Origin: Paenibacillus spongiae
GTDB lineage: Bacteria; Bacillota; Bacilli; Paenibacillales; Paenibacillaceae
DNA length: 64,000 bases
Assembly (NCBI RefSeq): GCF_024734895.1
Contig: NZ_CP091430.1
Location: 2,994,501-3,058,500 of the forward strand
Direction: 5' to 3'
The translations under genes were made by a program, and so were the position numbers. This document shows positions 52,386-61,501 of the stretch, piece after piece. Each line of letters starts with the position of its first letter. The first letter of the stretch is position 1. The notes under the pieces are model-generated. The model had not been told where the DNA came from. It saw only the letters and a program-made list of their open reading frames with translations, and did no database searches.

Positions 52386-52493
52386 TCAAGCACCTCCTTT
52401 CGTTAGGGCACACATTGGCCCGCAAGCTAAATTTCAATCCGTAAGCAACGGCAGTAGTGCTTGTTGATTCCTCTAACTGATCCTGCATGAATG

Positions 52494-52534
52494 AAAAGTC
52501 CCGGTCCTGCTCGGCCAAGGAACAAGGCCGGGCC
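52494..52534 (-). terminator. Terminator of YjcZ-like gene copy 2
   Basis: On the minus strand GGCCCGGCCTTGTTC pairs imperfectly with GAGCAGGACCGGGAC and is followed by TTTTC. Confidence 0.7.
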
Positions 52535-52561
52535 ATTATCCTTTTCATATTCCTACTGGCA

Positions 52562-52663
52562 TTAAATGAATCTCAAACAGCCGCAAGTTACGACCACCAA
52601 CAGAATAAACAGAACGAGAATTGTCCCTGTGCTCGTGAAGGCTCCACCGACAAATCCGGACAT
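52562..52663 (-). CDS. YjcZ-family tiny sporulation protein, copy 2
   Basis: A 33-residue paralogue of copy 1, identical in its first 25 residues (MSGFVGGAFTSTGTILVLFI, then LLVVV) and differing only at the end (TCGCLRFI). The RBS GAAGGAGGTG lies 6 nt before ATG 52663. Synonymous differences between the copies show selection on the peptide. Function is unknown beyond family association with sporulation and the mother-cell membrane. Confidence 0.8.
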   Translation of the reverse strand: MSGFVGGAFTSTGTILVLFILLVVVTCGCLRFI

Positions 52664-52813
52664 TTCAACACCTCCTTCCGTTAGTGTACACGTTATATTA
52701 TGTGCATACCTTTCGTGTTGATTGGGTATTCGTTACACAGACAATCAATATGGTTCGTTCGCACAGCCGGTAGACGGCTCCTAAATCGTTACCGAGCAGG
52801 TCTCCTATACGGC

Positions 52814-52868
52814 GCCGGGACTTCCAGCATAATTTACGTGCTGCAGGAAATTCCCGGCTCTTCTTTTG
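52814..52868 (+). terminator. Orphan terminator-like hairpin in the 52.66-52.99 kb gap
   Basis: GCCGGGAcTTCC pairs with GGAAaTTCCCGGC, with inner AGCA/TGCT pairs, and is followed by TCTTCTTTTG. Two smaller hairpins precede it (TTGATTG/CAATCAA at 52719-52749; AGCCG/CGGCT at 52766-52780). No gene is seen upstream on the plus strand; a short structured transcript is possible. Confidence 0.4.
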
Positions 52869-52990
52869 TTGGACAAGGGGGACAGACATCCATTTCTGCA
52901 TCCGTGTCTAGTCAACATGCCTCAAACCTTCATAGATTAATAGAGAAGAAGATTTTCTTCTAACGCTTCTTAATCGAGGGAGGGAAACAA

Positions 52991-53269
52991 ATGGCCGTTA
53001 CAAGAAAGCAAGTTGAAAAGCTGTACGGGAAAAAGGTTTATGCGGTTAAAAAGGATGGCTCGGTCGTTTCGGGAAAGCTTGTGCGCATACAAGGCAACAG
53101 GTTAATCGTAGAGATGGATAAAGGGAAGAAAGTAAGAACGAAAGCTTTTATTCCTTTGGTTCTATTCGATTTGCTTGCCATCGGCACTTCTCCGTTCGGA
53201 TTTGACGGTTTTGGTCCATTCGGCGGATTTGGAGGATTTGGAGGATTTGGAGGTCCAGGCTTTTTCTAA
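52991..53269 (+). CDS. Small Gly/Phe-rich protein, probable spore-coat type
   Basis: A 92-residue protein. Residues 1-55 form a small basic domain (TRKQVEKLYGKKVYAVKKDG, then KLVRIQGNRLIVEM) resembling an SH3/KOW-like barrel; residues 56-70 are hydrophobic (IPLVLFDLLAIGTSPFG); the end is a (GFGGF)n low-complexity tail. Similar proteins recur in Paenibacillus as uncharacterised coat-like proteins. The RBS GAGGGAGGG precedes the ATG. The small sporulation genes on both sides support a spore role. Confidence 0.7.
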   Translation: MAVTRKQVEKLYGKKVYAVKKDGSVVSGKLVRIQGNRLIVEMDKGKKVRTKAFIPLVLFDLLAIGTSPFGFDGFGPFGGFGGFGGFGGPGFF

Positions 53270-53275
53270 ACAAAC

Positions 53276-53315
53276 GGCTGCTCTCGCGTATTCCGCCGGG
53301 AGAGCAGCCATCTTC
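53276..53315 (+). terminator. Terminator after coat-like gene
   Basis: A 10-bp perfect stem GGCTGCTCTC/GAGAGCAGCC with a 14-nt loop, starting 7 nt after the stop and followed by ATCTTCC. Confidence 0.7.
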
Positions 53316-53398
53316 CTGGTCTAGCCGATTCATCTTTTAAATGCGCATCTGAATAAATAACATCGGGATAAAACCGGCTTCGTGGTTCAAGCTGCTTT

Positions 53399-53773
53399 CT
53401 ACCTCTTCTTTGGCGTGCGTCTGGATGGAGATCCTTGTCTTGGTTGCGATCGTGATGGTGACCCGTGTCGTTGATGCGATCGTACAGCCGGTTTCTTCCG
53501 CTCATAACCGGAAAAACTCGTCACGGAAGCTTTGGGCCCCATGAACGAACCGAATAATTTAAACATGGGACTAATCTGCCTGAACATTCCGACAAGCTGC
53601 GATATTTTGCTGAAAATCGATACGATGCCGTCGATGCCGCCGAAACGGTCAAATGCTGACAGCGGGGAATTCTGCTGACCGCCTTCCGGGCTTAGGCTGC
53701 CTTCCGGCGCTGCACCGGATGAGAACGGAGATTGTTTCACGTGAACGGTTCTTTTTCTTTCCACTTTCACCAT
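53399..53773 (-). CDS. Small basic protein, YqfQ/coat-like, function uncertain
   Basis: A 124-residue protein: a Lys/Arg N-terminus, a central helical segment (GIVSIFSKISQLVGMFRQIS followed by PMFKLFGSFMG) reminiscent of YqfQ-like coat-associated proteins, and a Ser/Arg/Pro/His-rich tail with repeated GSPSR units. No catalytic motif is seen. ATG 53773 has GGAGTCGAGGA just upstream. Family assignment is tentative; location beside other small sporulation genes is the main support. Confidence 0.6.
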   Translation of the reverse strand: MVKVERKRTVHVKQSPFSSGAAPEGSLSPEGGQQNSPLSAFDRFGGIDGIVSIFSKISQLVGMFRQISPMFKLFGSFMGPKASVTSFSGYERKKPAVRSHQRHGSPSRSQPRQGSPSRRTPKKR

Positions 53774-53999
53774 TCCTCGACTCCTTTATTCTGAACCTAC
53801 ATACGTGTAACTGGAAATCTATGCTTACGTCAAGATATGTCCAAACAACCAATTTGGTTGGGTCTAAAACTACGTCCGTACAATATGTGTCCCCGTCTAT
53901 AACAAGATCATTGGAAATTTCCTGTTCGATCCGTATAGTTTGCAGTCAAGGAACAGAAGCTAATGGATATTATTGTTAAACGATGGAGGGCAATGGCTA

Positions 54000-55220
54000 A
54001 TGAGCAGCCGTAAGCTGCAAGAAAGACTCAAACTAAAGAGCGTCGAGACGATTCATGGCGAGCAGTTCAATGATCTGCTGCGTTACGTATTTCAAGTCAC
54101 CAATCGCGATTTGCAAACCTTCGGCTGGGAGAATCGAGAGATCGCGAAATCCAAGCTTCCCGTGCTGCAGCATGCGAATGTACTGGGCTGGTTCGATGGC
54201 GATAAGCTGATCTCTCAGCTGGCCGTCTATCCTTTTCAAGTCAATTTGTTCGGCCGCATTTATGAGATGGGGGGACTGACCGGCGTTGGAACCTATCCCG
54301 AGTATGCGAACATGGGACTCATGAACAAGCTCATGCTGCATGCACTGAGAAAAATGCGGGAACGCAAACAATCGATATCCTATCTGTATCCGTATTCGAT
54401 TCCGTATTATCGGCGCAAGGGCTGGGAAATTATATCCGATAAAATATCGTTCGAGGTCCAGGACACGCAGCTGCCGAAGCTTAGGACGGTGCCCGGCAAC
54501 GTGGAGCGTGTGACGATTGAGCATCCGGACATCCGAACGGTCTATGAGCGGTTTGCGATGCAGACTCATGGTGCGATGCTCCGGAATGAATTGGCTTGGG
54601 AGGAGTATCTGCGCTGGGATCTGGACGATATGACGGCTGCCATCTATTATGACGGCGACGAAAGGCCTGCAGGGTATCTGCTGTATTGGGTGGCGGAGGA
54701 GATCTTCCATATGAAAGAGATGGTGTATCTTCATGAAGAGGCGCGGACAGGATTATGGAATTTCATCAACGCGCATTTCTCGATGATCACCCTCGTTAAG
54801 GGAGATATCTATAAGAACGAGCCGCTTGCGTTCATATTGGACGATGGCGATATTAAGGAAACGATCGCTCCTTATTTCATGGCGCGGATAGTCGACGCCA
54901 GACTGTTCATCGAGCAATACCCGTTCAATGTGCAGGAATCGGATTGCGAGCTGGTACTTAGCTTGCATGATCCGATGTTGGAATGGAACCAGGGGACCTT
55001 CACGTTATCGGTTGATAAAACAGGCAAGGGCAGCTTGAAGGAAGGCGGAGATCAGCCGTCCGTCGCTGCCGATATCCCTACCTTGACCACAATGCTCATG
55101 GGCTATAAACGCCCCACCTATCTTGCGCGAATCGGCCGTATTCAATCCGACGACGAGAGCGTCCAGCTGCTGGAGAAAATCATCCCGAACGAGCATCCTT
55201 ATTTCTCCGATTACTTCTAG
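54000..55220 (+). CDS. Eis-like GNAT acetyltransferase with SCP2-like C-terminal domain
   Basis: A 406-residue protein of the enhanced-intracellular-survival (Eis) acetyltransferase type: tandem GNAT folds followed by a sterol-carrier-like domain. Acetyl-CoA-binding strand and loop: GGLTGVGTYPEYANMGLMNK; IPYYRRKGWEII is the family tyrosine/arginine segment. The C-terminus is RPTYLARIGRI and ends in a carboxylate-terminated Phe, as in Eis, where the terminal residue takes part in catalysis. It acetylates amines, possibly aminoglycosides or peptides. ATG 54000 lies 9 nt after GGAGGG. Confidence 0.88.
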   Translation: MSSRKLQERLKLKSVETIHGEQFNDLLRYVFQVTNRDLQTFGWENREIAKSKLPVLQHANVLGWFDGDKLISQLAVYPFQVNLFGRIYEMGGLTGVGTYPEYANMGLMNKLMLHALRKMRERKQSISYLYPYSIPYYRRKGWEIISDKISFEVQDTQLPKLRTVPGNVERVTIEHPDIRTVYERFAMQTHGAMLRNELAWEEYLRWDLDDMTAAIYYDGDERPAGYLLYWVAEEIFHMKEMVYLHEEARTGLWNFINAHFSMITLVKGDIYKNEPLAFILDDGDIKETIAPYFMARIVDARLFIEQYPFNVQESDCELVLSLHDPMLEWNQGTFTLSVDKTGKGSLKEGGDQPSVAADIPTLTTMLMGYKRPTYLARIGRIQSDDESVQLLEKIIPNEHPYFSDYF

Positions 55221-55425
55221 AATAAGATAGGCAAGAGAATGAACGAACAAACCTATCAACCGGCTGCTGGCAAGCGCCGGTTCGTTGGCGTTCGAACAAG
55301 CGACGGCGAGCGCGGCGGACCGTTCCTGAAAGAATGTTCATCGGAGAAAAGGGGAATCGGCAGGAGATGTTGAAGTAAGGTAAGCACTGTTTATAAAATT
55401 TGTCCTACTAGGGGGGATATTCCGT

Positions 55426-56130
55426 ATGCGGCTATACATCATCCGTCACGCAGATCCGGACTACCCGAATGATACCATTACGGATCCGGGCCATCTGGAA
55501 GCGAAGGCGCTGGCACAGCGATTGAAGCGTGAAGGAATTGATCGCATCTACAGCTCTCCTGTGCCGCGGGCGCTTCATACGATGGAATATACGTCGAAGC
55601 TGACGGGACTTACGCCGACAATCGAACCATGGATGGCCGAGCTTGGGGGCTGGCATGTCGATGATGCGAATGGGCAGCCGAAGGCGGCATGGAATGTGGA
55701 TGGCGAAATTGTCCGCGAGTGCGAGCCGTTCCCGCAGAGGAGCAACTGGTGCGAGTTTGGGCCTTTCGTCAAGCAGGATTTCCTCGCCCGATATGACGAT
55801 CTGAAGGGGAATTCGGACCGGTTTCTGACGTCGCTGGGGTATGAGCGGGAGGGGGGACGATACCGCATTGTACAGCCGAATCAGCAGAAGATCGCCATCT
55901 TCTGCCATTTGGGGTTCGGTCTTACATGGCTGTCGCATCTGCTGGAAATTCCGGTGCCCTCGATGTGGACCGGCTTCTGGAAAGCGCCAAGCTCGGTTAC
56001 GACCATTCTGATGGACGAGCGTTCGGAGCGGTGGGCGGTCCCGCGCTGCTTGGGCTTAGGCGACACTTCGCATTTGTTCGGGTCTGAATTGCCCACCAGC
56101 AGTCAGGGGATTATTGCGAACTTCGATTAA
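55426..56130 (+). CDS. Histidine phosphatase superfamily protein
   Basis: A 234-residue branch-1 histidine phosphatase. The catalytic RHADPDYPND is at residues 7-16, phosphate contacts at YSSPVPRALHTMEY, and the second catalytic His in IAIFCHLGFGL. Larger than CobC/GpmB, so the substrate is unclear; a small phosphorylated metabolite is likely. ATG follows TAGGGGGG. Between the Eis-like and VanX-like genes, but spacing (205 and 55 nt) does not prove an operon. Confidence 0.88.
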   Translation: MRLYIIRHADPDYPNDTITDPGHLEAKALAQRLKREGIDRIYSSPVPRALHTMEYTSKLTGLTPTIEPWMAELGGWHVDDANGQPKAAWNVDGEIVRECEPFPQRSNWCEFGPFVKQDFLARYDDLKGNSDRFLTSLGYEREGGRYRIVQPNQQKIAIFCHLGFGLTWLSHLLEIPVPSMWTGFWKAPSSVTTILMDERSERWAVPRCLGLGDTSHLFGSELPTSSQGIIANFD

Positions 56131-56185
56131 TACCAGCGCTTGATATGCAAGTTGGAATGCTGACGAAAGGAACTTATAACGTATT

Positions 56186-57205
56186 ATGTTCACATTGGTG
56201 TATGTGCTGCTGGCTCTATTCATTCTGAGCCTTCTGGCAGGAATTACAGCTGCCATTAGATTTAGAAAGAATCGATTCCGCAGTATCGGAAGTATACTTC
56301 TCGTTCTCCTTATTAATGTACTTATTTGGTTTGCGATTTCATATGCATATGATCAATCGCCGGGCCTAGGCATCAGCGGATTCGGGGAGAAATGGATATT
56401 CACCGAAAGTAAAGACCCGCAGCCTGACGTACCCGTACAACCGCCTCAAGCGGAGGAGTCCGTTGTACCGGCAGTACCGCCGGTCGATCAATCGGAAACA
56501 GGCAGCGAGCATGAGGAAGACGTCGCTGTTGGAAGCGATAGAGACCATGACGCTGAAGCCGGGATCGAGGAGGAGACGGTCATTAAGAAGCGTCAGCTGC
56601 CTAAGGGCTTCGTCTATCTGGATGAGGTTATCCCTTCCGCTCTCTATGATATCCGCTATTATAGCGATTATAATTTCGTCGGCAAACCAATAGAGGGATA
56701 CAAGGCGCCGCTTGCCATTATGTCCAGCAAAGCGGCCGAGGCGCTGGCTGCTGTCAATCAGGATCTTGAGGACCAAGGGTATGTGCTCAAAATCTATGAT
56801 GCCTATCGTCCGAAGAAGGCAGTCGAGCATTTCATAAGATGGTCCAAGGACAGTCAAGATTCGGCGATGAAAGAAACGTTCTATCCGGATGAAGAGAAAG
56901 AAAGCCTGTTCAAGCGCGGCTATATTGCCAAGCGATCCGGACATACGAGAGGCAGTACGGTCGACCTGACGATCGTTGACAAGGAGACCGGCAACGAGGT
57001 CGATATGGGAGGCGTCTTTGATTTTCTGGGCGATATCTCCGCACATGGTTCGAAGCTGATTACGGCGAAGCAGGCGGCCAATCGGAACATACTCAAGAAC
57101 GCGATGGTCAAACAAGGCTTTGAGCCATATTCGAAGGAATGGTGGCACTACACGCTTCACGATGAACCGTTCCCGAAGCAGTATTTCGATTTTGACGTTG
57201 AGTGA
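56186..57205 (+). CDS. Membrane-anchored D-alanyl-D-alanine dipeptidase (VanX/DdpX-like)
   Basis: A 339-residue protein with two N-terminal TM helices (~2-24, ~33-54), an acidic/Pro linker (~70-135) and a VanX-type peptidase domain. Zinc ligands His253 and Asp260 lie in [10 protein letters not shown], and the catalytic Glu318 and ligand His321 in KEWWHYT; YDAYRP supplies the conserved Arg. VanX hydrolyses D-Ala-D-Ala in the cytoplasm, whereas this form appears tethered outside or at the membrane, which argues for wall-peptide recycling rather than vancomycin resistance. No vanH or vanA genes are present. Confidence 0.9.
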   Translation: MFTLVYVLLALFILSLLAGITAAIRFRKNRFRSIGSILLVLLINVLIWFAISYAYDQSPGLGISGFGEKWIFTESKDPQPDVPVQPPQAEESVVPAVPPVDQSETGSEHEEDVAVGSDRDHDAEAGIEEETVIKKRQLPKGFVYLDEVIPSALYDIRYYSDYNFVGKPIEGYKAPLAIMSSKAAEALAAVNQDLEDQGYVLKIYDAYRPKKAVEHFIRWSKDSQDSAMKETFYPDEEKESLFKRGYIAKRSGHTRGSTVDLTIVDKETGNEVDMGGVFDFLGDISAHGSKLITAKQAANRNILKNAMVKQGFEPYSKEWWHYTLHDEPFPKQYFDFDVE

Positions 57206-57344
57206 GCATTCAACTGCTGCATTCGTATAGACATTCGTGACTAACCTGAATGCAGCAGACTAATGCATGGAAGAAGGAATATCCGGGGAAGCGTGGAATG
57301 TATATTGCGAATCGAATTGTAAAAAAAGGGAAGGGGATACGCAG

Positions 57345-58733
57345 ATGACGAAGAGATTGACATTCTCAAGTCCGGAAGCCCATCGGGTGTATCAGCGGGA
57401 TGAGCGGAACAGAGCGGACATTACGTTCTCGGTACAGCTGCCGGACCAGGTTAAGGGACGTGTGGAGGCCCGGATATCGGCGGGGGCATGGCGGACGTTG
57501 GGGCTGGCCAATGAGCCGGTATTCGAAGGTGTTATGGAAGCGGTTCCGGTAGGCGAGCATTCGCTTTATGTACGGGTGTTAGCTTCCGACAACAAGGAAC
57601 TGTTGGCTGAAGGCGAGATCGGACCGGTATTCGTCGGTGATCTATGGATTATTGCGGGACAATCCAATGCCGAAGGCTGCGGGAAGCTGATCGATATCGA
57701 GGAGCCTCAGACTGGCGTAAGCTGCTTCTATATGGGCGACAGATGGGACCTTGCGGTCGAGCCGTTGTGCTGGGTATTCGAATCGCCCGACCCGATCCAC
57801 TGGATGCATATTCCGGAGGGAGCTTCCGTATCCGAAGAGAGGCTGAAAGAATATGCAGCGGCTCATCGCCGCGACCGCGTGCAAGGAGCGGGCTTCGGCA
57901 TTCCGTTCGGCAAGATGCTGCTGCAGCATACCGGAATTCCAGTCGGTCTGCTCATGGTTGCGCATGGCGGAACCTCGATGAGTCAATGGAGCGATGAGCT
58001 GGCCGATGAAGGAGGACACTCCTTATATGGCGCAATGCTGCGCGTGATTCAAGCAAGCGGCGGGAAAGTAAAGGGCTGTCTATGGTACCAAGGGGAGAGC
58101 GATGCCGATGAATCGGTTGTCGGACTCTATTATGACCGGATGATCCAATGGGTCGCGAGCCTGAGACGGGACCTGGGAGATCCGGAGCTGCCTTTCATCT
58201 ATGCGCAGATTGCAACCGTCATGAATTGGGGAAGCGAAGCGGCGTGGAATCGCATTCAGGACGAGCAGCTTCGCTTGGAGAGCAAGCTTGGCAGGGCGGC
58301 GCTCGTACCGACGATCGACTCGGTGCTGGCCGATGCGATTCATCCCGATGCCTCGTCGCTGCGCGATATCGGACATCGTATGGCATGGGCTGCACTTCGG
58401 CTCGTTCACGATCGGCCGCTTAACCAGACCGGGCCTAGACTGGCGTATGCGGCTTGGAATGGCGAGCGAACGGAGCTTACGCTGACATTCACCGGCGTGA
58501 ACGGACGCCTCCGGCCTGTAGAGCGGGCTTTCGCCTTCCAAGTCACGAACGGGGAGCACGTTCTGCCGCTGACGGCTCATCTGGACGCAGAGGGCCATCA
58601 TATCGTGCTGAGGCTTGAACAGTCGGCGCCTGAATCCTGCGAGCTGCGTCACGGACGCGGGATTAATCCGACCGTAAACGTGCGGGATGAGCTGGGTATA
58701 CCGCTGCCCGTCTTTGGTCCTTTGCCGGTGTGA
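57345..58733 (+). CDS. SGNH-type sialate O-acetylesterase-like carbohydrate esterase
   Basis: A 462-residue esterase. An N-terminal beta domain (~1-95) leads to the SASA/DUF303 catalytic domain: block I IIAGQSNAEG with nucleophile Ser, block III CLWYQGESDAD, and catalytic Asp/His in DAIHPDASSLRDIGHRMAWA. A C-terminal beta sandwich follows. It probably deacetylates sugars or plant/exopolysaccharide oligomers; no signal peptide is seen, so it acts inside the cell. ATG 57345 has AAGGGGA upstream; the longer frame from 57267 is rejected. A strong terminator follows. Confidence 0.87.
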   Translation: MTKRLTFSSPEAHRVYQRDERNRADITFSVQLPDQVKGRVEARISAGAWRTLGLANEPVFEGVMEAVPVGEHSLYVRVLASDNKELLAEGEIGPVFVGDLWIIAGQSNAEGCGKLIDIEEPQTGVSCFYMGDRWDLAVEPLCWVFESPDPIHWMHIPEGASVSEERLKEYAAAHRRDRVQGAGFGIPFGKMLLQHTGIPVGLLMVAHGGTSMSQWSDELADEGGHSLYGAMLRVIQASGGKVKGCLWYQGESDADESVVGLYYDRMIQWVASLRRDLGDPELPFIYAQIATVMNWGSEAAWNRIQDEQLRLESKLGRAALVPTIDSVLADAIHPDASSLRDIGHRMAWAALRLVHDRPLNQTGPRLAYAAWNGERTELTLTFTGVNGRLRPVERAFAFQVTNGEHVLPLTAHLDAEGHHIVLRLEQSAPESCELRHGRGINPTVNVRDELGIPLPVFGPLPV

Positions 58734-58782
58734 TCGATATCGGGTATGCATGAATCGACATGCTGCTGCAGACCGTAAAATT

Positions 58783-58818
58783 GGCTGAACAGGCCCTCAA
58801 ACCTGTTCAGCCTTTTTT
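58783..58818 (+). terminator. Strong terminator
   Basis: A perfect 11-bp stem GGCTGAACAGG/CCTGTTCAGCC, 8-nt loop and six T, 50 nt after the esterase stop. Confidence 0.92.
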
Positions 58819-59002
58819 CATTATCGGTCTAGTACTGCCATATTCATCAAAAGCAGAATGTAGGAAACAACAGCGATCCGAAGAGAGCGTTCGTCTGTGC
58901 ATTTTCGAAAAGTGGTCTAATAAAAAGCCGAAAAATCGGATCTATAATCGTACCGCGATTTCCGATATTATTGCTTTCACATCGATATGGAAAGGAAGAG
59001 GA

Positions 59003-59590
59003 ATGATGATGATCGAATCGGTAACGCTGACAGGCCTTCGTGCCAAGCTTGTCCCCTTGACGATGGAGCATGCGGAAGGGCTGTATGAAGCGTCGAAGAG
59101 TCCGGCAATCTGGACATACCTGCCAACCAAAATCCATACGTTAGCGGATACCCGCTCCTTTATCGAACAAGCGCTCTCGAACAAGGAAGCGGGGACGGAT
59201 ATTCCGTTTACCGTAATGGATCAGGATAGGAATATGATCGTGGGATCGACACGTTTCTTGAACATTGCCAGAGCTGACCGGAAACTGGAAATCGGCTGGA
59301 CCTGGTACCATCCTTCGGTGTGGCGGACTAGAATCAATACGGAATGCAAGTACATGATGCTAGCCCATTGCTTCGAGGAGCTGAAGACGGTACGCGTCCA
59401 GTTTATTGCCGATATTCGCAATGAGCGATCGAACGAAGCGATCCGGCGGCTCGGCGCCGTACAAGAAGGCGTCTTGAGACGCAACCGAATTCTCAGTGAC
59501 GGCTATGTGCGCGATGCATGCGTTCACAGCATCATTATGGAAGAGTGGCCGGATGTGAAGGCAAGGCTGGAAGGTTTCCTTTCGAATTAG
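59003..59590 (+). CDS. RimJ/RimL-type GNAT acetyltransferase
   Basis: A 195-residue acetyltransferase. Segments LRAKLVPLTMEHAEGLYEAS, KLEIGWTWYHPSVWRTRINT and NERSNEAIRRLGAVQEGVLR are typical of the RimJ/RimL group; the acetyl-CoA loop is altered to RTRINTE. The substrate may be a protein N-terminus or a small amine. The start is one of three consecutive ATGs at 59003-59011 after GGAAGAGGA. The last 56 nt overlap the end of the convergent histidine-kinase gene. Confidence 0.87.
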   Translation: MMMIESVTLTGLRAKLVPLTMEHAEGLYEASKSPAIWTYLPTKIHTLADTRSFIEQALSNKEAGTDIPFTVMDQDRNMIVGSTRFLNIARADRKLEIGWTWYHPSVWRTRINTECKYMMLAHCFEELKTVRVQFIADIRNERSNEAIRRLGAVQEGVLRRNRILSDGYVRDACVHSIIMEEWPDVKARLEGFLSN

Positions 59591-60659
59591 TAGCCGCATC
59601 CATTCCGATCGAGAACTTGTAATGGCCATTCGCATGCTCCAGCCAGATTTGTCCCCCGTGCAGCTCCACGATATTTTTCGCGATCGGAAGACCAAGACCG
59701 GAACCGGATGGCCAATTGGCATCATTCCGGGAGGGCTCCATCTTATAAAACCGCTCGAATAATTGCTGCTCCTGCTCAGAGGTAATCGGATTGCCGAAAT
59801 TCTCAACCGATAAGATGGCTCGCTGTTTGACCATGGACAGCCGAACATGAATTTGACCGGGCCGGGCGGAGAACTTCATCGCATTCGTCAACAGGTTGTC
59901 AATGGCCCTAACCATCTTCTCGCTATCCAGCCGCAGCATGACGGGAACGGGTTTGATATCCGACAGGATCGCTATATGCTGTTCCTTCGCAACCGGTTCG
60001 AATTCAGAGATAATTTGTTCGAGCAGGCTGGTGAAATCGATCTCTTGAAAGACAAGAAGCGCGTCCCCGTTCGTCAAACGCGTATATTCGAATAAGTCGT
60101 CGATCAGCTTCTTAAGCTGCTGCGTCTTGTTGTAGGCATTGCCAATGAAGCGTTCTTGTTCCTTCTCGGTGAGCAGCGCAGGGGACTTCAGCAAGTCCAG
60201 ATAGCCCATTATGCTTGTCAGCGGAGTCCGCAGATCATGGGACACATACGTAATGAGCTCCATCTTCGACTTTTCCAATAACCGTTCCTTCTCCAGCTGC
60301 TGATTCAACTGCCCCGCCATATGATTGACGTTTTGCGCAACATTGCCAAGCTCGTCTTGTCTTGCGAGCGGAATCCGATAGCTCAGGTTCCCGCCGGCGA
60401 TCGACTTTAATCCGGCCGTAATCGTTCTGAAGTAGCTCATGATGCGGCGGGTCCAAATATAGAAGAAGAAGATAAAAAGAAAGAAAAACAGGGCGGTAGA
60501 CGCAAGCGAATAGAGGAAATCAGTCAAATAGGCGTCAAGCACGAGATTAAGGAGATAGCTTGAGATAAGGGTGAAAATCAGGCTCAGCACATAAGCCCAC
60601 AGCATCTGGATGCGGATGCTTCTCCTGCCGATCAGGAAATTCCAGATTCTATTTCTCAA
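59535..60659 (-). CDS. Sensor histidine kinase, small intramembrane-sensing type
   Basis: A 374-residue kinase. Two TM helices (~17-38, ~48-70) with almost no extracytoplasmic loop imply sensing in or near the membrane. HAMP, the HisKA box VSHDLRTPLTSIMG, the N box NLLTNAMKFSARPG and the G2 box SGSGLGLPIAKN follow. The TTG start at 60659 overlaps the response-regulator gene by 11 nt and has GGGAGTGG upstream; a much longer frame to 60860 is the regulator gene read out of frame. The C-terminus overlaps the convergent GNAT gene. Confidence 0.9.
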   Translation of the reverse strand: MRNRIWNFLIGRRSIRIQMLWAYVLSLIFTLISSYLLNLVLDAYLTDFLYSLASTALFFFLFIFFFYIWTRRIMSYFRTITAGLKSIAGGNLSYRIPLARQDELGNVAQNVNHMAGQLNQQLEKERLLEKSKMELITYVSHDLRTPLTSIMGYLDLLKSPALLTEKEQERFIGNAYNKTQQLKKLIDDLFEYTRLTNGDALLVFQEIDFTSLLEQIISEFEPVAKEQHIAILSDIKPVPVMLRLDSEKMVRAIDNLLTNAMKFSARPGQIHVRLSMVKQRAILSVENFGNPITSEQEQQLFERFYKMEPSRNDANWPSGSGLGLPIAKNIVELHGGQIWLEHANGHYKFSIGMDAATNSKGNLPALPSHPATLP

Positions 60660-61344
60660 TCTTATAACCCACTCCCCAGACGGTCTTGATATACTGCGGC
60701 TCACGCGGGTTGATCTCGATCTTCTCGCGAATGTTCCGGATGTGGACCATGACCGTATTGTCCGAGTAATAGGCGTGCTGTTCCTTCCATACGCTCTGAT
60801 AGATCTTATCGATATTGAATACATGTCCGCGATGGGCGGCCAACAATTCCAATATGGCAAATTCGATCGGAGTCAGCGAGATCTCGGTCCCGCGTACCGT
60901 CACGGCATGCTGTTCTTTGTTAATCACAAGATCGTCAATGACGATTTCCGCTGCGTTAACGGCCGGTTGGGCGGTGGCGAAGCTTTGTCTGCGCAATTGC
61001 GCTTTCACGCGGGCGATTAGCTCCAGCGGATTGAACGGTTTCGTTACATAGTCGTCCGCTCCCGTGGACAGTCCGGTGATTTTGTCCAGGGGCTCTTCCT
61101 TCGCCGAGAGCATGATGATCGGAACGTCGGATTCACTCCGAATGCGGAGGCAGGCCATAATGCCATCTACATGAGGCATCATGACATCGAGTATGATAAG
61201 ATGCACTGACTCATGCTGCAGCATATCCAGTGCTTGCTGCCCGTCCTCGGCTTCCATGACCCGAAAGCCTTCATTGCGAAGATAGATATGAAGCACATCC
61301 CGAATTTCCGGATCATCGTCGACAATCAAGATCGTTTTACTCAT
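60649..61344 (-). CDS. OmpR-family response regulator
   Basis: A 231-residue regulator. Receiver: VDDDPEIRD, phospho-Asp in LIILDVMMPHVDG, MLSAKEE and YVTKPFNPLEL. Winged helix: SLTPIEFAILELLAAHRGHV and SDNTVMVHIRNIREKIE, ending TVWGVGYKIEK. It is paired with the overlapping kinase gene. The closest type by eye is the VanR/YvrH-like envelope-stress group. ATG 61344 has GGAGTGA rather far (13 nt) upstream. The PAP2 gene ends 157 nt before it, so joint transcription is possible. Confidence 0.92.
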   Translation of the reverse strand: MSKTILIVDDDPEIRDVLHIYLRNEGFRVMEAEDGQQALDMLQHESVHLIILDVMMPHVDGIMACLRIRSESDVPIIMLSAKEEPLDKITGLSTGADDYVTKPFNPLELIARVKAQLRRQSFATAQPAVNAAEIVIDDLVINKEQHAVTVRGTEISLTPIEFAILELLAAHRGHVFNIDKIYQSVWKEQHAYYSDNTVMVHIRNIREKIEINPREPQYIKTVWGVGYKIEK

Positions 61345-61501
61345 GACGCAGCAGTCACTCCTAAGATTTATCAAAGTGATGATGAACAATATAAGCGGAT
61401 CTCACTACGGTGGTGTTCAAGAGAGCCTCAGGCGCTCGCTTTATTCTGTTATTATAAATCAGCGGCACTATGATTAGTGTGAAAAAATGCGGGGGCAGCC
61501 A

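Noticed and set aside
52141..52690. Plus-strand frames across the YjcZ-like genes
   Set aside because: The minus-strand 33-codon frames have perfect RBSs, terminators and family-like hydrophobic peptides; plus-strand frames have none of these.
56186..57205. Vancomycin-resistance cluster
   Set aside because: Only the VanX-like gene is present; vanH and vanA/B ligase genes are missing, and the protein is membrane-anchored.
60660..60860. Long upstream extension of the second histidine kinase
   Set aside because: It is the response-regulator gene read in another frame; Arg/Ser-rich composition is an artefact.
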